This document shows, piece by piece, positions 44,761 to 56,440 of a stretch of 64,000 bases of DNA. The stretch is taken from NCBI GenBank assembly GCA_947650365.1, contig OX393551.1:4160001-4224000 (forward strand), written 5' to 3'. This DNA is from Chamaelirium japonicum (lineage: Eukaryota; Streptophyta; Magnoliopsida; Liliales; Melanthiaceae). The position numbers and the translations under genes are program-made. The notes beneath the pieces are model-generated. The model did not search any database. It saw only the letters and a list, made by a program, of their open reading frames with translations, and had not been told where the DNA came from. Each line of letters starts with the position of its first letter. The first letter of the stretch is position 1.

Positions 44761-45900
44761 ACATTCTTGTAATAGGGTGGTCGTGACAATGCAACCTAGC
44801 CTATCGCATCCCGCATCAAATTCCTCATAGTCGTCAAAGTTAGGGACATAGACCTCTTCTTCTAGATCGTCCTCACATTGTCCTTCACCTGACTTAACCA
44901 TCAAAGGTTTAGGAGGGGCCTTCGATGAGCATTGGTAGGCAAAGTGACCATACCCCTGACAGCGGTAACACTGCCCCTTACTTGGGTGCCCTTTAGGAGG
45001 TTCACCCAAGATTCCTTTTTCTTTGTCTTCCCGACTTGGGGTTGACTTAGGGGCTTTTGAAGGTTGACTCCTAGCGGGGTACTCCTGAGACTTAGCTCGC
45101 TTGTACGCTGACGGTTTGTGGTACAATTCTAAGTCTTGAGCTACTTGGTAGGCGTGCTCTAAGAACGCAACATCACACAAATGGAGTTCCTTTTGGAATT
45201 CCTCCCTCAAACCTAACCTAAACCGGGATAAAGTCATCTCAGGTTCTTCTTGCACATCACACCTCATTAGGAAGTCGTCGAAACGTGTGATATAGTCGGA
45301 GACTGACTTGGTACCCTGTGATATGTTTTGCCACTGATCTATAAGATGGGGTTAGTAAGAGGTAGGGAGATACTTTTCAGATAGTTTCTCCTTCATTTTC
45401 TCCCATAACTCGATGGGAGGTTGACGGTTCCTTGCCAAATCCCTTTCAGTGTTATGCCGGTAGAGTTTGGCAGCACCTATTAGCTTTATTCTGGCAAACC
45501 AGATTCTTTGGGCATCTGACATATTGTACCACTGGAAATAGTGGTCTATGTCTGCCATCCAGTCTGAAAACTTGGTCGGATCTAAACGACCATCAAAACT
45601 AGGGAAGTCCAGTTTGATACTGTGCATGGTGCGCTCATCAGGGGTTTCACACGTTGGACGGTTGAATTGTGGTCAGGGCTCATTGCGCCTTCCACGCTCT
45701 CGATCAACTCCATCCATATAAGACTCATTGTCGGTATTGCTAGAGGTCTCTACCCGGTCGAGTCGGGTGTTCAGGCGGGCCTCTATCCCATCGACCGTAG
45801 CAGTCATATCGGCCCTAAGGTCAGCTAATGCCTTCAATATTTGTTCATTATGGTCCATTGTGGTGGAATAGGTTCTACCGCTACGGGTTTGCATGCAATG
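44761..45900 (-). pseudogene. Element D gag, with zinc knuckle
   Basis: It starts near 45894 (MQTRSGRTYS) and continues through FPSFDGRLDPTKFSDWMADID and YFQWY (45500-45590). It passes a stop near 45349 into the second half of the gag domain (LSRFRLGLREEFQKELHL). The zinc knuckle CYRCQGYGHFAYQC (C-x2-C-x4-H-x4-C) is at about 44930-44970. The order and motifs fit chromovirus gags, and element G's gag is similar. At least two frame breaks or stops separate the three open stretches. Confidence 0.87.
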
Positions 45901-45921
45901 GGAGGTTTCCTATCCAACCTA

Positions 45922-45936
45922 CGCTCTGATACCAAT
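45922..45936 (-). other. Element D primer-binding site
   Basis: The minus strand reads TTGGTATCAGAGCG just inside the 5' LTR, complementary to initiator tRNA-Met. Confidence 0.88.
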
Positions 45937-45937
45937 T

Positions 45938-47244
45938 TGATGGGGAATCATCACAGTTTTCCCAAATTACAAGACCGGGGATCGTTCGGGGTGAGAACCT
46001 CCGAAGTTGGACTAAAATACTAGATCTTAATTAGTAATCTAATTTACACTTTAACAGGATTTCAAAATTGAAACAGGCTCAACAGGTGTATGCTTCAAAG
46101 GGTGCAGGTTCAGGTAATATCCAAGGTCCTATTTGCAAACCAGCAAGCGCAGTGTAATGAAAATAGGTGGATTCTATGTTTAATAATAATATTAGGACAG
46201 GCCGAACAAAATAATTAACAAGAACAGAGATTTGCCTATTTAAGTTTGGAGCAAGTGTACCTGATTTGTATGTATGCAAGAGTGCCAACAGATGCTACAT
46301 CGTTAGGCTTTTGCAATGGGCTTTGGTTCTAACAATGCTGTCATCAATTGCCAAAGGATGTGACAACACATTCACCTTTGTACTTCCTTTCAAAGCAGCT
46401 CAGAAAAAAGATGTGTTACACGTGAAGCTTCAGAACCCACAATCAACACAAATGACTCAAAAGGATTTGAAATCACAGGCTTTTCTTTCACCCAAGTACC
46501 GGACAAAATAAGGGATCGGGACTCTCTTCTCTTGGTCCTCTCTCTTCTCTTGCTTCTCTCTTTCAGCCGAACAGGGGAGGACGGCGAGCGGGTCCAGGTT
46601 CGGGTTCGGGTCCGGGTAAGACAGCGACGGGCGGCGGGGCTGGCGTCGGGCGGCACGGGTCAGAGCGACGGCGTGACGCGGCGGGGTCGGTGGGGCTGGG
46701 ATGGGTCGGGCCTGATCTCCGGGTCCAGGAGTTTGCCGGCGAAGATCCGGCCGGGCGGGCTGCAGCCGGTCGGTGGACGGCTAGCGGGTAGTAGCGGGGT
46801 TGCGGCTCAGATGGTCTCGTTGGCTTCGCAGCAAACACAGAACAGGGAGAAGTAGGGAAGGGGAAGGTCGGGTGGTGCTTCACGCATAGAAGAGGAGGGG
46901 GAAAAAAGCTCACATTTCTCACGCAGGGAATCAGATAGGAGAGAAGATGCAGAGGTAACCCATCACAGGAACTAGAAAGGCACAAATTTCTTTTTTCATT
47001 CATCCATCATCCAACAAGAGGAGAAAGATCTCCTTAAATAACCAAAAACATAACTGCAGATATATCCTATCCCTTATAAAACGGGATTTACAATTATTCA
47101 AATATAAAATCAGATCTAATTAACAGACGAAATTATCCTATTCATAACAGTCCATGATCTTCTCGGATGGCGGCTCCAACCGTCGTCCAGTGGTGGCGCC
47201 TCCAGCTGGCATCGTGTCGCGGCTCGGGCGGGCGCCCTGCATCA
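45938..47244 (-). repeat. Element D 5' LTR
   Basis: 1307 bp direct repeat of 30019-31330 with many substitutions and small indels. The plus-strand ORF at 47154-47642 begins inside it and runs by chance into copia C's integrase. Confidence 0.88.
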
Positions 47245-47980
47245 TATTCCCTACAACTTCTTGGAATGACCATAGATATTTTATCACCTTTATAGACAAC
47301 TATTCTCGTTATGGGTACCTATACTTAATTCATAAGAAATCTCAATCACTGGACGTATTTAAAATCTTTAAGGCTGAAGTTGAAAATCAACTAAACAAAA
47401 GGATTAAAGCTGTCAGATCTAACCATGGTGGTGAGTACTATGGTAGATATGACGAATCAGGTCAATATCCAGGACCATTTGTCAAATTTCTGGAAGAGTG
47501 TGGCATCGTTTCTCAGTACACCATGCTAGGGAGGCTTCATCAAAATGGTGTTGTTGAGAAACGTAATCATACTTTAAAGGACATGGTTAGGAGTATAATT
47601 GCTTATACTTTCTTACCAGAGTCATTGTGGCGTGATGCCTAGAAAACTGTAGTTTATATTTTCAATAAGGTGCCCAGTAAAGCTGTCCTAAAACCCCATA
47701 TGAGTTGTGGACTGGAAAACTTCACAGCATTTGACATTTTTATGTTTGGGGTTGTCCAGCTGAAGTTCAGCCTTATTGGCCACATGAAAGAACACTGGAA
47801 TCTAGGACAGTTAATTTCTACTTTGTTGGGTACTATGAGAGATCTAGAGGCTTTTGGTTTTATTTCCCTTCCATACATAACCTTATTGAGACGGATAATA
47901 CCAAATTTATTGAGGATGTTGAAAGTAGTGAGAGTCAACCACTTAGAGATTTCACCTTTAAAGAACACATCATTATTCCC
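47245..47980 (+). pseudogene. Copia C integrase core and C-terminal region
   Basis: It continues the frame broken at 30018: PTTSWNDHRYFITFIDNYSRYG, then EVENQLNKRIKAVRSNHGGEY (the usual SDRGGEY Asp is Asn) and a NGVVEKRNHTL block. A TAG at 47641 and frameshifts near 47690-47980 disrupt the rest. Integrase would insert cDNA into the genome. Here it is dead. Confidence 0.9.
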
Positions 47981-49500
47981 ATGACAAGTTGTGAAATTAT
48001 TATTCCTTTACAGAGTGTAGATACAACTATACTCTTATAAGGTATAGATATAGCTCACCCAAATGTTGTTGAATTGACTCCTACTGCTGAGATAGAACCT
48101 GAACACCCTCAACCATAAGTACCATTAAGAAAATCAAATAGGACGAAGAGACAGGCAATTTCATATGACTTTACTGTCTATCTCCAGGAGCATGAGTTTG
48201 ATATAGGACTAGAGGATAATCCTACATCTTTTACTCAAGCGAAACTCAGTGCTTACTTCTCTAAATGGTCAAATACCATTATAGATGAGTTAACATCTAT
48301 GAAGGTTAATGACGTTTGGGATCTAGTAGATTTGACTAAAGGTAAGAAACCGATTGGTTGTAAATGGGTATTTAAAATCAAGCGGGATTTCAAAGGGGAA
48401 ATCAAACGATATAAAGCACGTCATGTTGCAAAAGGATTTACTCATAAGGAAGGCATTGATTATAAAGAGACTTTCTCTCTAGTTTCTTTGAAAGACTCTT
48501 TTAGGATCAATGTGGCAGTTATGACTCAATATGATTTGAAGCTTCACCAAATGGATGTTAAAACAACGCTCCTTAATGGGGACATTTAGGAAGAAATATA
48601 TCTGTTGCAACCAGAATATTTTAAGTCCAAGGAATCAAAACATCTAATTTGCAAATTAAAGAAATTCATTTATGGTTTGAAGCAGGTATCTCGTCAATGG
48701 TACTAAAGTTTGATCAAGTCATTTCCGATTTTAGTTTTAAGAAAAATATTGTTGATCGGTGCATTTATCATATGATTAAAGGAAGTAAATTTATTTTTGT
48801 AGTGCTATATGTAGATGACATTCTACTAGCAAGCAGCGATATAAGTCTCTTACATGAGACCAAGAAATTGCTCTCAAAGAATTTTGAGATGAAAGATCAT
48901 CGGGAGGTATCCTTTGTGATAGGCATACAGACCCAACGTGATAGATCATGTGGTATACTAGGTTTATCACAAAGGGCCTACATCGATAAGGAGTTAGATA
49001 GATATGGCATGAAAGAGTGTTCACTAGGAGACGCCCCGATTGCTAAGGATGATAAATTGAGTTTACTCCAGTATCCTAAGAATGATCATCAGAAAGAACA
49101 AATGAAAGATATCTCTTATGCCTCTGCAGTTGGGAGTCTTATATATGCTCAGGTTTGTACTTGTCCATATATTATGTTTGCAGTTGGGATGCTTGGCATA
49201 TATTTGAGCAATCCATGTATGGAACATTGGAAGGTAGCTAAAAGAGTGATGCGGTACTTGCAAAAAACAAAGGACTACATGCTTACCTACAGGAGATCTG
49301 ATCATTTGGAGTTGATCGGATATACTGATTCAGATTTTGCTGGTTGTGTCGATAGCAGGAAGTCCACATTAGGGTACATCTTCATTATGGCAGAGGGAGC
49401 AGTATCATGGAAGAGTGTCAAGCAGACACTTATTGCTTCCTCTACCATGCCTGCAGAGTTTGTTGCTTGTTATGAGGTATCAATCAAGCGATATGGCTTC
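47981..49500 (+). pseudogene. Copia C reverse transcriptase and RNase H
   Basis: Frames 48299-48589 and 48649-49500 give CKWVFKIKRDFKGE, QMDVKTTLLNGD, the intact RT active site YVDDILLASS (about 48811), then RNase H GYTDSDFAGCVDSRKSTLGY and SWKSVKQTLIAS. Stops lie at 48587-48589 (TAG) and 48705 (TAA), and the reading breaks after ACYEVS near 49485. The C-terminal RNase H is lost. Confidence 0.9.
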
Positions 49501-49786
49501 GAAATTTTATTTCCCATTTTGCCTAAGTGGAAGACTGTTAGATTTTTTTTTCCCCTTTAGGTGAGCCTACATGAGTCAAATAGATTATATGTACCATCTT
49601 GAAGGCTTGAACAGTGTCATAGATCCGATTCAGTGTGATCATGTTTTTGGCTGGGTCAAATCGTCTCAAGTCGCACCTCCGCTAAAGTGTGATGTTCAGT
49701 TAGAGTGTGGGCTAGTCTATATGTGTAGAGCGTAAGTTGGTTGAGCCGACTAATCCTAACTCTTCGATGGGTTAAATAGGAGCTCG

Positions 49787-50985
49787 TGATGCAATACAAT
49801 GCAGGTGGTTAGGAAATTAGTAGTTCAATTGTACCAGCAATGTTTCACTATAATTTTAAAGTTTCAGGTAGGAAATTTTGTTCAAGCCATCAGTAGGGAA
49901 TAATGGGTTTTAGAAGAAACTATTTGCATCAGGCAGTTCAATCTCAGTTCTAAGAATTACAATGAATAATGCTTAAATTAAAAGGCAAGAGTCCGTCCCA
50001 CAATATCAAATGCTAATGAACTTAACAGGAAGGTGGAGACGCACAACCTCACGATGGTGGCCGGACAGCAGTCGGAACAGACAATAAACCGACGATTTGA
50101 TTAATGGAATGGTCGAGAGTACCTTGCTGGGTAGGAACATACCTACTGAGGGGTGAGGGGAGCCTCGGGTGGAGGCGGAGGTGGTGCAGAAGACTCGGGC
50201 GGATTCGGGACCCGTGCAAGCAGGAGGAAGGCGGCGACGTCGGGTGCACGGGTGCTTCCGGATGTCGATGTAGTCGTTTTCTTTCTGGATCAACCTATGG
50301 TCGACGTCCGGATCTCCCATGGGGGCATGCTTGTATTGGAGGAGAACTAGGGGCTGCGAGGTTGACGGGGACGAGAGGAGGGAGAGGGGTATGGAGGAGG
50401 GTTGGTGGGGTCGAGTTGGGGTTGGCTGTCGGCAGCGGGGAGGGAGGAGGAGGGAATGGGCTAGGGCTGGCAGAGAGGAGGGAAAGGAGGAAGGGTGGAG
50501 GGTGCAGGGTCGGGGTGGCCGGGTGGCCGGCGGGGTCACGGGAAGGAGGGAGGCGGAGCCGGGCTATAGTGCAGGGAGAGAGGGGCGGCGGGCGCGGGGA
50601 GAGGGGAGGAAGGATGGGGATCGGGAGGTAAGCAGACTAGGGTTTCACACCTCTAGTTCTGACCTAGGGTTTCACACACCTAGGGTTAGGGTTTCACACG
50701 CCTTGCCCTTAGTCTCTCAACACAAAGTGGAGGAAACCAAAATTTTTATTTCATTATTCAGTGCCTACAAAGGAACAAGGGGGGGCCTTTATATAGGCTT
50801 ACAATGACGAACCCAAATAGCCGACAGGCGAGGTGGGACTAAAATTAAAGCAGGAAATAATAAAAGACAAAATAAACGCAAATAACTGGAGTCGGCTTTG
50901 CTTCGCCGATCACAACCACAAGCTCAGATGGCGCCTCATGCGTTATACGTGCCACGGGTTCGACTCGATGTAGATGTCTGCATCA
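49787..50985 (-). repeat. Element G 3' LTR
   Basis: 1199 bp. The minus-strand TATA box CCTATATAAAGG is near 50787-50798. GC-rich plus-strand ORFs at 50104-50807 are compositional. Confidence 0.9.
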
Positions 50986-51501
50986 TTCTCTCGGGGTGAG
51001 AGAACTCGACCCTGTCGAGTAAAGCTCGGTACGGCTCTCGTACAGCTCCAGCAGGTCTGGGTCCATCTGCTGGGGTCCCTGATGCTCAATCCAAGCGTCC
51101 TCAGAAGGGGGCCTTCCTTTCCAGCATACCAAGTATCGCCGGATTCCACCGTCTCTACTAGAGATAATCTCGTCAACCAGAATCTTGTCAATGCCTTTTG
51201 CTGTATCATTTAAGGGAATTTCTGAAAGTGGAGGTAGGGAGGGACTCTCAAGGGCAGGGTCCAGGGTAGACTCAACTATCAGCGGATTTCTAGGGTTAAA
51301 ATATGGGCCCTTATAAGCCACTAGATCTTCAATATTGAAGGTGGGACTAATGCCAAAACCCATAGGCAGGTCAATGACATAAACATTAGCCATTTTAATT
51401 CTTAGAACCTGAAAAGGACCTGCACTGCGTGCATGTAGCCTCTTAACAGCTCCCGAAGGAAACCATTCTGGACGAATCCTGACCATTATGTAATCTCCCA
51501 C
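50986..51501 (-). pseudogene. Element G integrase C-terminus with chromodomain
   Basis: A 172-aa open stretch. GDYIMVRIRPEWFPSG and KRLHARSAGPFQVL form the integrase C-terminal GPY/F-type module. VDEIISSRDGGIRRYLVCWKG and DAWIEH (about 51060-51190) form a chromodomain, the mark of chromoviruses, which guides integration to particular chromatin. It ends at the LTR border. This segment is intact, but it is cut off from upstream integrase by a stop near 51520. Confidence 0.9.
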
Positions 51502-52070
51502 ATTGAAGGTTTGAAGTCATTTCTACGCATCGGCTCTTAATTTATAGCCATCATTGCTTTGTTCAATTCGGCTACTGATTCCCTGATGTAATTCATGCAT
51601 ATGAGATGAAAATACAGATGCAGACTCTGAGACTCTAAGATAATCAGTTATGGGAATGAGGCCTATAGGTTGACGAGATTTAAAACCATGCATGACTTCG
51701 ATCATACGGACTCATGCAAGTAGTTCTGTTAGCAGATATATTATGTGCGGACTTAGCAATGGACAATATAAGATCCCAATTCTTAACGTGTTCACCTATC
51801 AAGGTACGTACAAGGTTTCCCAGACTCCTATTGACAACTTCAGTCTGGTAATCGGTTTGGGAATGGAAGGCAGTTGAGAACTGGAGCTTGGTGCCCAGCT
51901 TGTGCCATGGGATTTTTCAACAGAAACAGATGATCTTGACATCCTTGTTGGACATAATGATTTCAGGCAATCTGTGTAACTTCATGACGCCATTGGACGT
52001 CTTGGAACAAGGGAGAAAATAGGTCACCTAGGAGAACCGGTTTACGAAGACTAGGACCGAATCATTCTCC
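51502..52070 (-). pseudogene. Element G integrase core, partial
   Basis: Minus-strand frames recover DSVLVFVNRFS, a YFLPCSKTS block, FSTAFHSQTDYQTEVVNRSLGN (the region of the third catalytic residue) and MHGFKSRQPIGLIPI. Several stops interrupt it. The N-terminal HHCC part and first catalytic Asp region are absent, removed with the RT. Confidence 0.85.
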
Positions 52071-52756
52071 TTGAAAATCTTCTTAGTTAGGGTTGATTGC
52101 TGTTCGACCTGACTACTCTTAGGTTGGGAGGGACCCAGTTTGACTTTCTTGCCCTCATGCTCAAATAAGCACATGTTCGAACGGCCATAAATAAGGACAT
52201 TATTGTCAAACAGACAAGGTCATCCTAGAATGACTTGACCCGCATCCATGGTCAGAATATCACACCATATTTTGTCTGGGTAAACGTTGAGGTTTATAGG
52301 GAGAAGGCATCGTAGCTTGACCTCCATGGTGGTCGAATTGATCCAAGAGACCTGATAGGATCGAGGGTGGGGGACGGCCTTGAGGCCAGTCTTGGATATT
52401 ACGGTTGATGATACGGCATTGATGCAACTACCGCTATCAACGATGACCTTATAATTCTTATCTCCAATCTTTGTGAACGTGTGAAAAATGGCAGTACTCC
52501 TTCTGTTATCTTGATCCTTGGGTTGAGACAGGGCGCACCTAACAACTGACATGGAGGGAGATGACATCGGTCTAAGGCAACTCAGGATGGCTTCATCATC
52601 ATCATCAAAGTCTCCATCTTCTTCCTCAGCTTGATAGACGAATTCTACCTCTCCGGCCTCTATCACTTCAATGGGATTGCCATCAATAATGTTGACTTTG
52701 ACATGGCTTGTACAGTTTACGGCCACATATCCGTAGCCTTGGCATTTGCAACACAT
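52071..52756 (-). pseudogene. Element G zinc knuckle and protease
   Basis: CCKCQGYGYVAVNC is a zinc knuckle whose histidine is replaced by tyrosine. The retropepsin follows with VIVDSGSCINAVSS and ends MDAGQVILG. After it, KSSQVEQQ-type linker residues run to about 52070, where the sequence jumps into integrase. That jump marks the deletion of RT and RNase H. Confidence 0.87.
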
Positions 52757-52960
52757 AATGAGAGGATTTACTTTGGAAAAGTCTTTCTCAGGGCCCTTGC
52801 TATGGTTGTCTCTCTCATTGCTTCGACTGGTAGAGTCGGCTCTTGGTTGGGATTGGTTGGGTTAGGGCCGACTTAGGTAGTTGTTCGAGAAGGGCCGAGG
52901 GACATTGCTTCGGGAATCTTGACCCTGATGGGAATGGCTGGACCTAATGCTATCGGGGTT

Positions 52961-53575
52961 CTAAACTAAGGCATAGGCTCTTTCCAACTCTGTAATATCT
53001 CGGGCAAGGAGCTCACTCCTCAGGTCTTCTCTCAAACCTGATCGAAAACGTGCTAGGACCTGGACAGGGGTTTCTGTTCCGAGGACAGTGCAGCGAGTTA
53101 GGAACTCGTCGAATTTGGTGACATAGTCCCTGGCTGATTTGTTGCCCTGGGTGAATTGGTGCCATTGGTCCAATAGGCGGGCCCGATACGATGGGGGCAC
53201 ATACTTTCCCTTTAGCTCATTCTTCATGGCGACCCAAGTATCAATGGGGTCTTGAGTTTTAGCGGCTCTCAAAGCTTCTACATCAGTCCAGTATTGGTTG
53301 GCCGACCCACTGAGCTTCATGGCAGCAAAACGAACCTTCTTAAGCTCAGTCAAAGGGTACCATGTGAAATATTGATCCATGGACGGGAGCCAATCCAAGA
53401 AAAATTGGGTGTCGTGCCTACCATCAAAAGAGGGCACTTCCTGACAGTTTTGTTGTTTGAGTGGTGGCCCTTTAATAAGACTGGGTACTTCAACATTCGG
53501 GTCGGTTCGGGCTTGGTTCATCCTATCTACCATGACATTGGTGTCACGCCGATAAGAGGTGAGGTTCTGGTTCAT
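52961..53575 (-). pseudogene. Element G gag
   Basis: A 204-aa open stretch with the retrotransposon gag domain: VPSFDGRHDTQFFLDWLPSMD, YFTWYP, ANQYWTD, RDYVTKFDEFLTR and FRSGLREDLRSEL. A TAG after YALV (52961-52963) separates it from the zinc knuckle. The true start probably lies slightly upstream, near 53630, beyond another stop. Confidence 0.88.
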
Positions 53576-53862
53576 AGTTGCTATTCCTTATGCTAACTCG
53601 GCAAGTGCCCTAGTCAAGGCATCGGGATCCATATTGTCCGACTCGCTAGACTTTATAAATAGAAAGGGCCTACCTCTACGGGTTGGTATGCACAGGAAAA
53701 CAAAGATAGGGGACTAACTCAAAAAAATGATGTGCTTGCTGATTTTTTTTTTAATAATTAAAATATGATAATCAAATGCAAAATTTAAAAAGAAAATTTT
53801 TCTAGATGCAGCACAACTAATGCATGACAGTTCCTACAAACAACCATGCTCTGATACCAAAA

Positions 53863-55071
53863 TGATGCAATACAATGTAGGTGGGCAGGAAATTAGTAGT
53901 TCAATTGTACCAGCAATGTTTCACTATAATTTAAAAGTTTCAGGTAGGAAATTTCGTTCAAGCCATCAGCAGGGAATAATGGGTTTTAGAAGAAACTATT
54001 TGCATCAGGCAGTTCAATCTCAGTTCTAAGAATTACAATGAATAATGCTTAAATTAAAAGGCAAGAGTCCGTCCCGCAATATCAAATGCTAATGAACTTA
54101 ACAGGAATGTGGGGACGCACAACCTCACGATGGTGGACAGCAGTCGGCACAGATAATAAACCGAAGATTTGATTAATGGAATGGCCGAGAGTACCTTGCT
54201 GGGTAGGAACATATCTACTGAGGGGTGAGGGAAGCCTCAGGAGCCTCGGGTGGAGGCGGAGGTGGTGCAGAAGACTCGGGCGGATTCGGGACCCGTGCAA
54301 ACAGGAGGAAGGCGGCGACGTCGGGTGGACAGGTGCTTCCGGATGTCGATGTAGTCGTTTTCTTTCTGGATCAACCCGTGGTTGACGTCCGTATCTGCCA
54401 TGGGGGGCATGCTTGTATTGGAGGAGAACTAGGGGCTGCGAGGTTGACGGGGATGAGAGGAGGGAGAGAGGTATGGAGGAGGGTTGGTGGGGTCGGGTTG
54501 GGGTTGGCTGTCGGCAGTGGGGAGGGAGGAAGAGGGAATGGGCTAGGGCTGGCAGAGAGGAGGGAAAGAAGGGAGGGTGGTGGGTGGCGGGTGCAGGGTC
54601 GGGGTGGCCGGCGGGGTCACGGGAAGGAGGGAGGCGGAGCCGGGCTGTAGCGCAGGGAGAGAGGGGCGGCGGGCGCGGGGAGAGGGGAGGAAGGATGGGG
54701 ATCGGGAGGTAAGCAGACTAGGGTTTCACACCTCTAGTTCTGACCTAGGGTTTCACACACCTAGGGTTAGGGTTAGGGTTTCACACGCCTTGCCCTTAGT
54801 CTCTCAACACAAAGTGGAGGAAATAAATTTTTTTATTTCATTATTCAGTGCCTACAAAGGAACAAGGGGGGCCTTTATATAGGCTTACAATGACGAACCC
54901 AAATAGCCGACAGGCGAGGTGGGACTAAAATCAAAGCAGGAAATAATAAAAGACAAAATAAACTCAAACAACTGGAGTTGGCTCTGCTTCGCCGATCACA
55001 ACCACAAGCTCAGATGGCGCCTTTTGCGTTACACACGCCACGGGTTCGACTCGATGTAGATGTCCACATCA
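53863..55071 (-). repeat. Element G 5' LTR
   Basis: 1209 bp direct repeat of the 3' LTR, moderately diverged. Contains a short telomere-like run (TAGGGT x3, 54763-54782), longer than in the other copy. Confidence 0.9.
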
Positions 55072-55329
55072 GCTCAATTCTATAAATAATTGGGCGTGGT
55101 CCCCCTCTCAAACTCTAGCCGTCACTCCCTCTCTCATAGGCATCCCATCATCTCTGAGGATCCGGGTAGAGAACTAGGGCGAAGGAGCGGAAGGACACGA
55201 CTCGGCATCTCCTCTCGCATGCACCATCTCTCTCACGTGCGCGACATCCGCTCCCATGGCAACAGATATGTTCGTCTTCATTTCCATCGATTCGACACGA
55301 GATATGGGCTTGATTGATGAATTCCAACA

Positions 55330-55792
<463 letters not shown>

Positions 55793-55794
55793 AT

Positions 55795-56115
55795 TGAACA
55801 CATCTGTCCCCATGGGAGTGGATGCCGTGCATGTGAAAGAGATGGTGTGCGTGAGGGAAGATGCTGATGTGTGATCCTTCTGCCCCTTCTATTTATAGAA
55901 CCGAGCTCCTACTCAACGCACCGTAGAGTTATGATTGTTTGGTTTAACTAACTTGAGCTCTACACATGGAGGCTCAACCCACGTACACTCTAATGGAACC
56001 GTACCCCTTTGATGTAGGTGCGACTTGAGAGGCCAAAACGTGATCATACAAGAAGCAAGACTACGCCTCTGGTCCAGCCTTCAAGATGGTGCTCATAACC
56101 TTTATATGTACATCC
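55795..56115 (-). repeat. Inverted partial LTR related to copia C's 3' LTR
   Basis: The reverse complement aligns with 49580-49786 plus 55077-55300. It shares CACCATCTTGAAGGCT, TCTCAAGTCGCACCT, GTGTAGAGC, a TATAAATAGAAGGGGC TATA region (minus) and a GCATCCACTCCCATGG block. Both ends are missing. Confidence 0.75.
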
Positions 56116-56440
56116 ACTGAATGACCCAAAGTCTAAAGTGGTGCCACCTCAGCCCAAGCAGGACCTCTAGCTGAAGCCAAGTATTCTTATCATGCAAATC
56201 TTGTGTGCTGTGGGGTTAATTTGGTTCTCACCGTGTGTGTGTGGTTGAGAATGTATAATTCCTCAAGCTAGCTAGGTAGCATCGATCTCTAGTTACTAGG
56301 AAATAAGAATGAATTCGATCGGACTAAAACTCGATATGGATTCATTGACGAAGCAAGCAAGCAAGCAAGCAAGCTATAGGTAGAGAGAGTGGCAGTAAGA
56401 ATTGATAGGCAGTGGTAGCAGGATGTAGGACGTTGGATGA
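56116..56440. other. 3' flank of the Ycf33-like gene
   Basis: Nothing recognised except six AAGC units at 56351-56374. It should hold the 3' UTR of the minus-strand gene. Confidence 0.5.

Larger units (their letters stand above)
30019..47244 (-). mobile_element. Element D: Ty3/gypsy (chromovirus-like), inserted into copia C
   Basis: LTRs at 30019-31330 (3') and 45938-47244 (5') are in minus orientation, with TGATG...CATCA ends. The primer-binding site TTGGTATCAGAGCG (minus) is at 45922-45936. Flanks are CATTC (30014-30018) and TATTC (47245-47249). Dropping one copy rejoins C's integrase reading frame. The internal part has gag and protease only. Element F splits it at the end of gag, and RT, RNase H and integrase are not recognisable. 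LTR divergence is visible throughout, so D is older than A or E. Confidence 0.9.
49787..55071 (-). mobile_element. Element G: chromovirus-type Ty3/gypsy, RT deleted
   Basis: LTRs at 49787-50985 and 53863-55071 have TGATG...GCATCA / CATCA ends. Primer-binding site TTGGTATCAGAGC (minus) at 53848-53860. Flanks GCTCG (49782-49786) and GCTCA (55072-55076), a 4/5 TSD. The 2.9-kb internal part has gag, protease, the second half of integrase and a chromodomain. RT and RNase H are gone. It shares end sequences and gag type with element D. Confidence 0.92.
49536..55329 (+). repeat. Copia C 3' LTR, split by element G
   Basis: Starts TGTTAG at 49536 after the purine-rich AAGTGGAAGAC and ends ATTCCAACA at 55329. 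Pieces 49536-49786 and 55077-55329 join to about 504 bp. A TATA box CTATAAATAA sits at 55080-55089, just past the G insertion. A minus-oriented relative lies at 55795-56115. Confidence 0.8.

Noticed and set aside
47154..47642. ORF apparently starting with a novel N-terminus before integrase
   Set aside because: The first 30 or so codons come from the end of element D's LTR. The join at 47245 is an insertion boundary.
50104..50807. GC-rich plus-strand ORFs of 160-175 aa, repeated at 54176-54882
   Set aside because: They lie in element G's LTRs, antisense to the element, are Gly/Arg/Glu-rich by composition and occur in both LTR copies.
54763..54782. Interstitial telomere repeat
   Set aside because: Only three TAGGGT units, inside a gypsy LTR. 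The other LTR has one fewer unit.
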